Source: Natronomonas salsuginis
GTDB taxonomy: Archaea > Halobacteriota > Halobacteria > Halobacteriales > Haloarculaceae
Length of the DNA stretch: 64,000 nt
Direction: 5' to 3'
NCBI RefSeq assembly: GCF_005239135.1
Contig: NZ_QKNX01000002.1
Coordinates: 558,001-622,000, forward strand
Shown: positions 17,521 to 25,834 of the stretch, in pieces
How positions within the stretch are numbered: the first letter of the stretch is position 1
Layout: every line of letters begins with the position of its first letter
The notes under the pieces: generated by a model
Told to the model about the DNA's origin: nothing
Seen by the model: only the letters and a program-made list of their open reading frames with translations
Database searches by the model: none
Made by a program: the position numbers and the translations under genes

Positions 17521-18672
17521 TCAGTCCGAGCGTTCGTCGAGAGCGGATTCGAGCGTTTCGAGCGTCTCGCGAGCGCGTTCGACCTCGTCTTCGATCTCGC
17601 CGCGTTCGAGCCGCGCTCGCTGATCGTCGGTGAGTTCCGCGTCGGCGTGTGCGGCCCGACGTATCCGTTCGTACCCGTCCTCGCGCGTTAGCGCCCGTAT
17701 CTCGCGAAGCGTCGCGGCCGCCTCGTCTCCGAGCCTGCCGACGATCCCGACCAGTTCGTCGATCCGGAACCGAAGCCGTTCGGCCGTCTCCGGCGGCCAC
17801 TCGATCCGGAGTGGGTCGGCCGACAGTCGCTCGAGATACGTCCGGTTCGTCGCGACGCGTCGTTTCAACAGGTCGGCGTCGCCGACGTAGTGGGTGAGCT
17901 TCGATGGCGAGTACCCCGCGTACTCGAGCAGTTCGTCGACCGGATACGCACCCGCGTCCCGACTTCGAACGTACTCGAGGAGTTCGTCGGGTGGCGTCTC
18001 GTACTCGACGAACGGCGTGTGCGCGGCCCGATCGACGAATCCGAGGAGCGCCTCGGCGCTCGCGTCGCGCCGGAACCGCTCGAACGCCTCGTCGACGAGG
18101 TCGTTGTACGCCGCGATCGGCTGGCGGCACCGGTCGATCGGCGCGTCGAGGTCCGCGTCGCCCAGTTCTACCAGCCGTTCGAGCGTCGCGATTTGCTCAC
18201 AAAGCGCGCGTCGTTGCTCCTCAGCGCGTCGTTTCGCCGCTCGGCGGTCTTCCTTCGCCGACTCCAAGTCCGCCCGGAGTTCCGCGCACCGTCTTGCCGG
18301 CGCGAGCGCCGCCCGTGCAGCGTCGAAGTTTCCCGCGTCGAGGGACTTCGAGACGCCGCCGGTCTTGACGTGCTCGTCGGCCTCGACGAACGCCTCCCGT
18401 TCGGGCACGTCGTCGGGGATCGATTCGAGCGTCTCCGCCAGATCGTTTCGGAACTTGACGTACCCCTCGAAGTCGTCCCAATCCGTCGCCCGCTCCTCCC
18501 AGCGATCGAGCACCGTCTCGACCGATCGGTACGCGTCGGCGACCGTCTCCAATTCGTCCGGGTCGAGCCCCGATTCAGACCGCTCCGACCGGAGCCGCTC
18601 GACGCGTTCTGCGGTGGCTCGGAGCTCGTTCGTGGCGGCCGTGGCCTCCGGTATCACATCGGGGTCGTCCAT
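17521..18672 (-). CDS. DUF7118-like coiled-coil protein
   Basis: 383 residues from the ATG at 18672, 7 bases after the hisI stop, so the two are likely one operon. It is almost all helical: a Leu/Glu/Arg coiled-coil region about 15-185, a compact central segment (YETPPDELLEYVRSRD, then EYAGYSPSKLTHYVGDAD) that could be a small helix-hairpin domain, and a charged C-terminal helix. It resembles the haloarchaeal family DUF7118, function unknown. No membrane segment. Confidence 0.75.
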   Translation of the reverse strand: MDDPDVIPEATAATNELRATAERVERLRSERSESGLDPDELETVADAYRSVETVLDRWEERATDWDDFEGYVKFRNDLAETLESIPDDVPEREAFVEADEHVKTGGVSKSLDAGNFDAARAALAPARRCAELRADLESAKEDRRAAKRRAEEQRRALCEQIATLERLVELGDADLDAPIDRCRQPIAAYNDLVDEAFERFRRDASAEALLGFVDRAAHTPFVEYETPPDELLEYVRSRDAGAYPVDELLEYAGYSPSKLTHYVGDADLLKRRVATNRTYLERLSADPLRIEWPPETAERLRFRIDELVGIVGRLGDEAAATLREIRALTREDGYERIRRAAHADAELTDDQRARLERGEIEDEVERARETLETLESALDERSD

Positions 18673-18679
18673 CGTCGGA

Positions 18680-19042
18680 TCACTCGTACACGTCGTCCGG
18701 ATCGAACACCCGATCGCCGACGACCTCGCCGTCGAGGGTCCGGTAGAAACAGCTCTCGTAGCCGGTGTGACACGCCCCGCCCTCCTGGTCGACGAGATAG
18801 AGGATCGCGTCGCCGTCGCAGTCGACGCGGATCTCCTCGATCCGCTGGACGTGGCCACTGGAGCCGCCCTTGTGCCAGAGTTCATCGCGGCTCCGCGAGT
18901 AGTAGTGCGCCTCGCCTGTCTCGCGGCTTCGTTCGATCGCCTCCCTCGTGACGTAGGCCAACATCAACACACCGCCGGTCTCGACGTCTTGGGCGATCGC
19001 CGGTAACAGCTTGTTTTCGTCGAAGGCGAGATCCACGCTCAT
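18680..19042 (-). CDS. hisI: Phosphoribosyl-AMP cyclohydrolase
   Basis: 120 residues from the ATG at 19042; the open frame continues upstream but homology starts here. It catalyses the third step of histidine synthesis, opening the adenine ring of phosphoribosyl-AMP. The family metal sites are visible: the D-C-D-G-D-A motif and the cysteines in [14 protein letters not shown]. The other his genes are not in this window. Its downstream neighbour is the DUF7118-like gene. Confidence 0.95.
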   Translation of the reverse strand: MSVDLAFDENKLLPAIAQDVETGGVLMLAYVTREAIERSRETGEAHYYSRSRDELWHKGGSSGHVQRIEEIRVDCDGDAILYLVDQEGGACHTGYESCFYRTLDGEVVGDRVFDPDDVYE

Positions 19043-19161
19043 TGTCGGACAGTCGGCGCTCGCTCGAATAGGCCTTTTCGTTGGGCCGTCGAAAGGGTTC
19101 GTCGCGTCGTCGGGGACCGTACTTCTGTCGTGACTCCGGCCGACGCGCGTCTGACGAACGC

Positions 19162-19189
19162 TTATGTACGTGGAATCACGAATTGTGAT
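19162..19189 (+). promoter_or_regulatory. Promoter with inverted-repeat operator ahead of the ribbon-helix-helix gene
   Basis: A TTATGTA element (19162-19168) is centred 29 bases ahead of the ATG at 19194, fitting a leaderless promoter. Between TATA box and start codon is a perfect inverted repeat ATCAC-gaatt-GTGAT (19175-19189). Ribbon-helix-helix proteins bind such short palindromes and often repress their own genes, so autoregulation is likely but not shown. Confidence 0.55.
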
Positions 19190-19193
19190 AACC

Positions 19194-19619
19194 ATGGGCA
19201 ACAAGAACAAGACGATCTCCTTTCGGGTCAACGAGGAAGCGTTCGAGACCCTTCGGGAGATCGCAGAGGAGCGCGACATCTCCCTCTCGGCCGTGTTCCG
19301 CGACTACGTGGACACCCTCGTTGCTCACGACGGGCAGGTCCGAGTCGTCCCCGAACACGAGCTCAAGGCCGGTAGCGCCTCCGAGACCGCCTCCGCGGCC
19401 GAAAGCTTCCCGCCGAAAGTCGAGGTTCCAAAGAGCTTCGTCCGCGAACACGAGCGGCTCGAACTGGAGGCCGAACACCTCCGCGAACAGCTCGACGAGT
19501 ACAAGCAGTACGTGACGCGGCTCAGCCAGCAGGTCGAAGAACAGGAGGCCGAGGACGTCATCCAACTCGAGGATCTCGACGGCGACGAGGGCGAAGAGGA
19601 GCCCTTCAGACTCGGCTAG
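19194..19619 (+). CDS. Ribbon-helix-helix (CopG-like) DNA-binding protein
   Basis: 141 residues from the ATG at 19194; the in-frame ATG at 19164 lies inside the TATA box and is rejected. Residues about 4-50 form a ribbon-helix-helix: beta strand KTISFRV, then two helices with [15 protein letters not shown] linker is followed by a coiled coil (about 78-120) and an acidic tail. It should dimerise through the strand and bind a palindrome; the operator candidate overlaps its own promoter. It is convergent with the DUF5814 gene. Confidence 0.82.
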   Translation: MGNKNKTISFRVNEEAFETLREIAEERDISLSAVFRDYVDTLVAHDGQVRVVPEHELKAGSASETASAAESFPPKVEVPKSFVREHERLELEAEHLREQLDEYKQYVTRLSQQVEEQEAEDVIQLEDLDGDEGEEEPFRLG

Positions 19620-19628
19620 CGACGCCGA

Positions 19629-20084
19629 TCACCGCGAGAGTTCCCGTCTCCGTTGCCCGATCCGCCCGCCCGCTTCTTTGCGCCCGTCGACGTCCGCCAG
19701 CCGCTCGGCCGCTTCCAACGTCCGGACGGAATCGTCCAGAAACGAGAGCACGTCGCCCGGATACGCATACAGCATGTAGTCCGCGCCCATCACGTCGACG
19801 ATGGCCTCGGGGCCGAGCCCTTGCGCTCTGAGTTCGAGGAGATAGGCGACGAACTTCCGCTCGGGACAGCCACAGTGGGGATGGCCCTGGCAGTCGCAAT
19901 CGAGGAAGTCCTCGGCGAACTCGAGGACGCGATCGCGAGAGGCCTCGTCGAGTTTCGCGACCCCGTCGCCCGAAAAGAGGATGTCGAGCGTCGCCCCGGA
20001 GAACGCACTCTTCGGGAAGCTCGTCTCCAACTGCGAGGCGAGTTGGCGGTGATTTTTGACGTAGATCTTGTCCGTGATCGCCAC
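19629..20084 (-). CDS. DUF5814 family protein
   Basis: 151 residues from the GTG at 20084, which gives the usual A-I-T-D-K-I-Y-V-K-N start; the frame continues upstream over the tRNA without coding character. Cysteines in CDCQGHPHCGCPE look like a metal site. The family resembles the C-terminal domain of archaeal Ski2-type helicases, so RNA or DNA transactions are possible, but the function is unknown. Soluble and acidic. Confidence 0.8.
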   Translation of the reverse strand: MAITDKIYVKNHRQLASQLETSFPKSAFSGATLDILFSGDGVAKLDEASRDRVLEFAEDFLDCDCQGHPHCGCPERKFVAYLLELRAQGLGPEAIVDVMGADYMLYAYPGDVLSFLDDSVRTLEAAERLADVDGRKEAGGRIGQRRRELSR

Positions 20085-20163
20085 GACCGTGGGTAGTCGG
20101 TGACGATTGAAAAACCCACGGACGGCGTGTGCGCCTTCCTTGCACGCGCCCGGAAAAGACGAA

Positions 20164-20174
20164 ACGTATATACG
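20164..20174 (+). promoter_or_regulatory. TATA box of tRNA-His
   Basis: A CGTATATACG element is centred about 33 bases ahead of the tRNA 5' end at 20202, the position expected for an archaeal tRNA promoter with a few bases of 5' leader. Confidence 0.55.
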
Positions 20175-20201
20175 CCAGACTCGGCTTACATTAAACTGCG
20201 T

Positions 20202-20273
20202 GTCCGGGTTGGGGTAGTGGCATCCTACAGCCTTGTGGTGGCTGTGAGGCGGATTCGATTTCCGCACCCGGAC
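20202..20273 (+). tRNA. tRNA-His (GUG)
   Basis: A 72-base cloverleaf. If G20202 is taken as the extra G(-1) of tRNA-His and C20273 as its partner, the acceptor stem TCCGGGT/ACCCGGA (20203-20209 with 20266-20272) pairs perfectly. The anticodon stem CAGCC/GGCTG encloses the loop TTGTGGT with GTG at 20235-20237. The T arm carries GGATTCGATTTCC. No intron and no encoded CCA. The encoded G(-1):C73 pair is the identity element for histidyl-tRNA synthetase. Confidence 0.95.
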
Positions 20274-20283
20274 TTTATTAATT

Positions 20284-20314
20284 CCCAACCAAATATTATC
20301 AACCCCTGGTTGGG
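20284..20314 (+). terminator. Stem-loop after tRNA-His (possible terminator)
   Basis: CCCAACCA (20284-20291) and TGGTTGGG (20307-20314) form a perfect 8-bp stem around a 15-base AT-rich loop. It lies 10 bases after the tRNA and ahead of the HNH gene promoter (TTTAAA near 20324). It could end tRNA transcription or assist tRNA 3' processing. Archaeal terminators are usually plain T-runs, so the assignment is weak. Confidence 0.35.
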
Positions 20315-20349
20315 ACTGGATTTAAATCGCATCCCGGTCGATCAATCGT

Positions 20350-21150
20350 ATGCCTACCTGCCCTACCTGTGGTCGGCCCTTCGATTCCAAACGCGGGGTT
20401 CGAGTCCACCACAGTAGCGTTCACGATGAGCGACTTCCTAATCGAGTTTGTGGGGCCTGTGAATCCGAATTTTACAGCGAACACGAAAAGAAATACTGTT
20501 CTTCGGGATGCCGTGAATCGGCGGTTTCCTTCGAAGGTGAAAACAATCCGAACTACCGGGGTGGGAAGCAATCAACCCACTGTGAGTTATGCAGGGCCGC
20601 GTTCGAATATTGGCCGTCAGAGAAACCGGGATTATACTGTCCACGATGTGTCGAAGAACGGGAGTGGAGACACGTACGCGATATTCGCGGTCAAAAGAAC
20701 CCACGATGGAACGGTGGGAAAGTCACCGTTGAGTGCGATACGTGTGACAGTGAGATGGCTCGACACCCCAATCAACTCCGATCGGAACACGTCTTCTGCA
20801 GCGACGACTGCCAGTACGAGTGGCTCTCGGAGACGTTCACCGGGGAGGGACACCCGAACTGGAAGGGCGGATCGACGCCGAACTACGGCCGGGGCTGGCA
20901 CCGCGTCAGGAGGCTGGCACTCGAACGGGACGGTCACGCGTGTGTGGTCTGTGGGGTGACGAAGGCCGAACTGGGTCGCAATCCCGACGTTCACCACATC
21001 GTCCCGGTTCGCGCGTTCGTCGAGACGCCGGTGGCGACCGAGTCCGACGCCCACTACCTCGAAAACGTCGCCTGTCTCTGCCCGACCTGTCACCGAAAGG
21101 CCGAGTTCGGACACATCGAACGGGCCGATCTGTCCGCCGCGACGGCGTGA
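20350..21150 (+). CDS. Modular zinc-knuckle HNH endonuclease
   Basis: 266 residues. An N-terminal C2H2-like finger (C4, C7, H20/H21, H25) is followed by three four-cysteine zinc knuckles (C34-C54, C78-C100, C129-C154). Each knuckle is followed by a short [N/H]-P-[N/R]-[Y/W]-x-G-G motif (66-72, 117-123, 168-174) like the NUMOD3 motifs of homing endonucleases. The C-terminal HNH nuclease (about 190-256) has CVVC, DVHHIVP and CPTCHRK. The first half is clearly more AT-rich than neighbouring genes, hinting at transfer. It has a leaderless promoter and sits next to tRNA-His. Target site unknown. Confidence 0.82.
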   Translation: MPTCPTCGRPFDSKRGVRVHHSSVHDERLPNRVCGACESEFYSEHEKKYCSSGCRESAVSFEGENNPNYRGGKQSTHCELCRAAFEYWPSEKPGLYCPRCVEEREWRHVRDIRGQKNPRWNGGKVTVECDTCDSEMARHPNQLRSEHVFCSDDCQYEWLSETFTGEGHPNWKGGSTPNYGRGWHRVRRLALERDGHACVVCGVTKAELGRNPDVHHIVPVRAFVETPVATESDAHYLENVACLCPTCHRKAEFGHIERADLSAATA

Positions 21151-21191
21151 ATGCCGAGTCCCTTTTTAGCTTGGCAGGCCTGCTGTAGAAC

Positions 21192-21911
21192 ATGAACGCG
21201 GCCCTGTTGACCGTCGGCGACGAACTTCTCGCGGGGGATACGGCGAACACGAACGCGACGTGGATCGGTGCCCGACTCGCCGAACGTGGCGTGACGGTGA
21301 AACGCGTGCTAACCGTTCCCGACGAGACGGCGGTGATCGCCGAGGCGACGCGGCGATACAGCGACCGGTTCGACGCCGTCATCGTGACCGGCGGCCTCGG
21401 CGGGACGCCCGACGACATCACGATGGACGGCGTCGCGGCGGCGTTCGACCGCGACCTCGTCGAGAACGACCTCGCCCGCGCGGACGTCGAGCGCCACCTC
21501 GAAGCGATCGCGGACAAATACCCCGAGCTGAACATCGACGTTTCGGCGGAGGCGGCGCTCCCCGAAGGTGCGCGCCCACTGCTCAATCGGGCCGGGCTGT
21601 CGCCCGGGTGCGTCCTCGAAAACGTCTACGTCCTGCCGGGGATCCCCTCCGAGATGGAGCGGATGTTCGAGGACGTCGCCGAGGAGTTCGACGGCGACGT
21701 CGATTCGCGCTTTCTCTACACCCAAGAGCCGGAGGCGAACCTCATCGAGCGACTCGACGAGGTACAGGAGCAGTTCGGCGTCCGCGTCGGCTGCTACCCG
21801 GATCGAGAGGCGGGCCACAACCGCTTGAAGGTCAGCGGGACGGATACCGAGTCGCTCGCCGACGCGGCGGCGTGGCTGGAGGAGCGGGTCGCGCTCTCGA
21901 ACGAGGGGTAA
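21192..21911 (+). CDS. CinA-like molybdopterin-binding domain protein
   Basis: 239 residues with the MoaB/MogA-like fold of the CinA N-terminal domain: LLTVGDELLAGDTANTN at the start and VIVTGGLGGTPDD near residue 65. Bacterial CinA proteins are competence/damage-inducible and recycle damaged nucleotides; archaeal stand-alone forms like this lack the C-terminal amidohydrolase domain and have unclear function. A TATA-like TTTTTAG lies about 30 bases before the ATG. A cupin gene follows after 31 bases. Confidence 0.85.
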   Translation: MNAALLTVGDELLAGDTANTNATWIGARLAERGVTVKRVLTVPDETAVIAEATRRYSDRFDAVIVTGGLGGTPDDITMDGVAAAFDRDLVENDLARADVERHLEAIADKYPELNIDVSAEAALPEGARPLLNRAGLSPGCVLENVYVLPGIPSEMERMFEDVAEEFDGDVDSRFLYTQEPEANLIERLDEVQEQFGVRVGCYPDREAGHNRLKVSGTDTESLADAAAWLEERVALSNEG

Positions 21912-21942
21912 ATCCAAGACGCCGGGCCGCGTTGTCGGTCGT

Positions 21943-22317
21943 ATGTCCGAGACGTCGCAGCCGGTGATCAAACGCCGCGAATCGATCGAGTACCACACCG
22001 TCGAGGCCGGAGCGGGACTTCGGAAGGGCGTCCTCATCGGTCCGGACGACGGCGCGCCGAACCTGGCGATCCGTCGATTCGAACTGGAGCCGGGCGCGTC
22101 GGTGCCGAGACACACCAACGAGATCGAGCACGAACAGTACGTTCTCGAAGGCGAGTACACCGTCGGTATCGACGGGGAGGAACACACCGTCTCCACGGGC
22201 GACGCGCTCCACATCCCGGCGGGCGCGGTCCACTGGTATCGGAACGACGGCGATTCGCCGGGGGCGTTTCTCTGTGCGGTGCCCAACGGCGACGACGCGA
22301 TCGAAGTGCTCGAGTGA
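21943..22317 (+). CDS. Single-domain cupin protein
   Basis: 124 residues, one cupin barrel. Motif 1 is seen as R-H-T-N-E-I-E-H-E-Q-Y-V-L-E-G-E (about 64-79) and motif 2 as G-D-A-L-H-I-P-A-G-A-V-H-W-Y (about 87-100), supplying His/Glu metal ligands. Such small cupins act as isomerases, dioxygenases or sugar binders; the sequence does not say which. It is probably co-transcribed with the CinA-like gene. Confidence 0.85.
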   Translation: MSETSQPVIKRRESIEYHTVEAGAGLRKGVLIGPDDGAPNLAIRRFELEPGASVPRHTNEIEHEQYVLEGEYTVGIDGEEHTVSTGDALHIPAGAVHWYRNDGDSPGAFLCAVPNGDDAIEVLE

Positions 22318-22372
22318 ACCGCGGTTCGACGCCCCGCTACTGAGCCCCGGCGTCCGGGGCGAACGCCGCCGA

Positions 22373-22426
22373 TTCGAAATTCGAACTTTGATTACGAATT
22401 CCGTATTCTTTCGCCGGGCTTATTAC
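22373..22426 (+). promoter_or_regulatory. carB promoter region with paired TTCGAA boxes
   Basis: A TTATTA element (22420-22425) is about 27 bases ahead of the carB ATG at 22450, so carB is probably leaderless. About 40 bases upstream are two TTCGAA palindromes separated by one base (22373-22378 and 22380-22385), a possible operator. The whole block is AT-rich against the GC-rich surroundings. Confidence 0.45.
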
Positions 22427-22449
22427 GATGTACGGACTTCGGTCGAACA

Positions 22450-25400
22450 ATGCCAGACGAGGACCGCACTATTTTGCTCATCGGCAGCGGACCGATCCAG
22501 ATCGGACAGGCGGCGGAGTTCGACTACTCGGGCGCGCAGGCGTGCCGAGCGCTCAGAGAGGAGGGCGCTCGGGTCGTTCTCGTCAACTCGAACCCGGCGA
22601 CGATCATGACCGATCCGGAGATGGCCGACAAGGTGTACGTCGAGCCGATCACGACCGAGGCCATCGCCGAGGTCATCCGCACGGAGGAACCCGACGGCGT
22701 CATCGCCGGGCTCGGTGGCCAGACCGGGCTGAACGTCACCGCCGAACTCGCCGAGGAGGGCGTTCTGGAGGAGTACGGCGTCGAGATCATGGGGACGCCG
22801 CTCGATACGATCTACGCGACGGAGGACCGCGATCTGTTCCGCGAGCGCATGAAGAAGATCGGCGAGCCGGTCTGTCGCTCCGAGACGATCTCCTCGATGG
22901 ATCAGATCGAGGACGCCGTCGAGGCCGTCGGCGGGCTGCCGGTCATCGCTCGCACCGCCTACACGCTCGGCGGGTCCGGTTCCGGCGTCGTCGACGATAT
23001 GGACGAACTCCGCGAGATCGCCCGCAAGGGCTTTCAGCTCTCCCGCAACCACGAGGTCCAGATCACCGAGTCGATCGCGGGCTGGGTCGAACTCGAGTAC
23101 GAGGTGATGCGGGACGCAGACGACTCGTGTATCATCATCTGCAACATGGAGAACATCGATCCGATGGGGATCCACACCGGCGAGTCGACCGTCGTCACGC
23201 CCTCGCAGATCATCCCCGACGAGGCCCACCAAGAGATGCGCGACTCGGCGCTGAAAGTCATCCGGGAACTCGGGATCGAGGGCGGCTGTAACATCCAACA
23301 CGCGTGGCGCGACGACGGCACGCCATCCGGCGAGTACCGCGTCGTCGAGGTCAACCCCCGCGTCTCGCGGTCCTCCGCGCTCGCCTCGAAGGCGACCGGC
23401 TACCCGATCGCCCGCGTGACGGCGAAGGTCGCGCTGGGCAAACGACTCCACGAGATCGACAACGAGATCACGGGCGAGACGACCGCCGCGTTCGAGCCGG
23501 CGATCGACTACGTGGTCACGAAGGTTCCGCGGTGGCCGAAGGACAAGTTCTCCGACGTCGAGTTCGAACTCGGCCCGGCGATGAAATCGACCGGCGAGGC
23601 GATGTCGATCGGCCGGACCTTCGAGGAGTCGCTGTTGAAGGCGCTCCGGTCCTCCGAGTACGACCCCGCGGTCGATTGGACCGAGGTGGCTGACGACGAA
23701 CTCGAAGCGGCGTACCTCGAACGCCCGACGCCGGATCGCCCCTACGCGATCCTCGAGGCGTTCGACCGCGGCTACACCGTCGACGAAATCCACGACCTGA
23801 CGGGGATCTACGAGTGGTATCTCGAACGGTTCGGCCGAATCGCCGAAGCGGCAGACGCCGCCCGCAACGGCGAGTTCGGGCCCGCGGCCGACGCCGGATT
23901 CACCAACCAGGAGATCGCCGCCATCGCCGGCGGCGAGTTCAACGACACCCACGCCTCTTGGCTCCCCGCGTCGGTTGCCGGGGGGGACACCGAGGACGGC
24001 CGTCCCGTCGAGACCGACGGTGCCGGAACGACCGTCGACGGCGTCGAAACAGCCACTCATCCCCGGACGTACAAGCAGGTCGACACCTGTGCCGGCGAGT
24101 TCCGCGCCTCGACCCCGTACTACTACTCCGCCCGCGAGCCGCCGACGGGACGCGGGGCGAGCGAGGTCCAGGTCGACCGCGACGTCGAGTCGGTCGTCGT
24201 GGTCGGCGGCGGTCCGATCCGGATCGGCCAGGGCGTCGAGTTCGACTACTGTGCGGTCCACGCCGTGCGCGCCCTGCGCGAGATCGGAATCGACGCTCAC
24301 GTCGTCAACAACAACCCTGAAACGGTGTCGACGGACTACGACACCTCCGACGGCCTGTTCTTCGAGCCGATCACCGCCGAGGAGGTCGCCGACATCGTCG
24401 AGGAGACCGGCGCTGATGGCGTGATGGTCCAGTTCGGCGGGCAGACCTCGGTCAACGTCGGCGAACCGCTCAACGCGGAACTCGATCGCCGCGGATTGGA
24501 CTGTGAGATCCTCGGGACCTCCGTTGAGGCGATGGACCTCGCCGAGGACCGCGACCGCTTCAACGTCCTCATGGACGAACTCGGAATCAGTCAGCCCGAG
24601 GGCGGCACCGCGACGAGCAAGGCGGAGGCGCTCGACCTCGCCCACGACATCGGCTACCCCGTCCTCGTCCGACCGTCGTACGTCCTCGGTGGCCGCGCGA
24701 TGGACGTCGTCTACTCCGACGACGAACTCGAGGAGTACATCGAGGAGGCGGTCCGCGTCGCCCCCGACAAACCGATCCTCGTCGACGACTTCCTCGCCGA
24801 CGCCGTCGAACTCGACGTCGACGCGGTCGCCGACGGCGAGGACGTGCTGATCGGCGGCATCATGGAACACGTCGAGGCGGCTGGTGTCCACTCCGGCGAC
24901 TCCGCGTGTATGATCCCGCCGCGCTCGCTCTCCCAGGAGGTTCTCGAACGCGTCCGCGAGGTCACGCTCGACATCGCCCGCGCGCTCGAGACTGAAGGGC
25001 TGTTGAACGTCCAGTTGGCCGTCCGCGACGGCGAGGTGTACGTTCTGGAGGCCAACCCCCGCTCCTCGCGAACCGTTCCGTTCGTCTCGAAAGCGACGGG
25101 CGTGCCGATCGCGAAGCTCGCGGCGAAGGTTATGGCCGGCAACTCGCTCGCGGAGCTCCAGACCCACGAGCAGATCCCCGAACACGTCTCGGTCAAGGAG
25201 GTCGTCCTGCCGTTCGACCGACTGCCGGGATCGGACCCGCGGCTCGGCCCCGAGATGAAATCGACCGGCGAGGTGATGGGGACCGCCCGATCGTTCGGCA
25301 AGGCGTACCTGAAAGCGCAATCGGCGACCGGCAAGGGGATTCCGACGGAAGGTACGGCGATCGTCGATCTCGACACCCTGCGCGGTATGTCACAGAAGAA

Positions 25401-25683
25401 CGAGGACATCTCCGACGTGTGGGAGGGCGCGGTGCGTCACTTCGACGTCCGCGCACCCGAGGAGTTCGGCGATCTCACCGGGGCGCTCCGCGACGGTGAG
25501 GTCGACGCTATCTTCTCTCGTGACCGCGATGTCCTCGAAGTCGCCGTCGAGGAGGGGATCACCTATTTCTCGACCGTCCCGAGCTCGCGCGCGACGCTCG
25601 AAGCGCTCGAAACGGTCGACGAGCCCCTCGACGTGATGGCGCTGTCGGAGCGGCCGACAGAGCGCTGTGACTGGGGCCAGTAG
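22450..25683 (+). CDS. carB: Carbamoyl-phosphate synthase large subunit
   Basis: 1077 residues, normal length. It makes carbamoyl phosphate for pyrimidine and arginine synthesis using ammonia delivered by the small subunit CarA. Two homologous halves are clear: the first begins GSGPIQIGQAAEFDYSG (about 10-26), the second GGGPIRIGQGVEFDY (about 580-595), each with an ATP-grasp domain; an oligomerisation region lies between, and the C-terminal 130 residues form the MGS-like allosteric domain. carA is not adjacent here. It has its own promoter and no partner genes downstream. Confidence 0.97.
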   Translation: MPDEDRTILLIGSGPIQIGQAAEFDYSGAQACRALREEGARVVLVNSNPATIMTDPEMADKVYVEPITTEAIAEVIRTEEPDGVIAGLGGQTGLNVTAELAEEGVLEEYGVEIMGTPLDTIYATEDRDLFRERMKKIGEPVCRSETISSMDQIEDAVEAVGGLPVIARTAYTLGGSGSGVVDDMDELREIARKGFQLSRNHEVQITESIAGWVELEYEVMRDADDSCIIICNMENIDPMGIHTGESTVVTPSQIIPDEAHQEMRDSALKVIRELGIEGGCNIQHAWRDDGTPSGEYRVVEVNPRVSRSSALASKATGYPIARVTAKVALGKRLHEIDNEITGETTAAFEPAIDYVVTKVPRWPKDKFSDVEFELGPAMKSTGEAMSIGRTFEESLLKALRSSEYDPAVDWTEVADDELEAAYLERPTPDRPYAILEAFDRGYTVDEIHDLTGIYEWYLERFGRIAEAADAARNGEFGPAADAGFTNQEIAAIAGGEFNDTHASWLPASVAGGDTEDGRPVETDGAGTTVDGVETATHPRTYKQVDTCAGEFRASTPYYYSAREPPTGRGASEVQVDRDVESVVVVGGGPIRIGQGVEFDYCAVHAVRALREIGIDAHVVNNNPETVSTDYDTSDGLFFEPITAEEVADIVEETGADGVMVQFGGQTSVNVGEPLNAELDRRGLDCEILGTSVEAMDLAEDRDRFNVLMDELGISQPEGGTATSKAEALDLAHDIGYPVLVRPSYVLGGRAMDVVYSDDELEEYIEEAVRVAPDKPILVDDFLADAVELDVDAVADGEDVLIGGIMEHVEAAGVHSGDSACMIPPRSLSQEVLERVREVTLDIARALETEGLLNVQLAVRDGEVYVLEANPRSSRTVPFVSKATGVPIAKLAAKVMAGNSLAELQTHEQIPEHVSVKEVVLPFDRLPGSDPRLGPEMKSTGEVMGTARSFGKAYLKAQSATGKGIPTEGTAIVDLDTLRGMSQKNEDISDVWEGAVRHFDVRAPEEFGDLTGALRDGEVDAIFSRDRDVLEVAVEEGITYFSTVPSSRATLEALETVDEPLDVMALSERPTERCDWGQ

Positions 25684-25834
25684 GGACGCCGACCGCGTTC
25701 GCGACTTTCGAGCCGCCATTTTGTACCGTCGGATCAAACGCATCGCCAGGTCGGGAGCGCCGTCGTCGGTGATCCCCACGACCGTCTCGGCTCCGTCCCC
25801 GTAGGGTTTAGTTCATCGGCGCTGACCCCCGTAC

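Noticed and set aside
20202-21190. Integrated element with att repeats at tRNA-His
   Set aside because: I looked for a second copy of the tRNA 3' end (GCACCCGGAC) downstream and found none; no integrase gene is present.
22423-25320. 965-codon open frame antisense to carB
   Set aside because: GC-rich codon bias opens the opposite frame; its composition (Arg/Asp/Val repeats, no motif) is that of a shadow, while the plus strand encodes full-length CarB.
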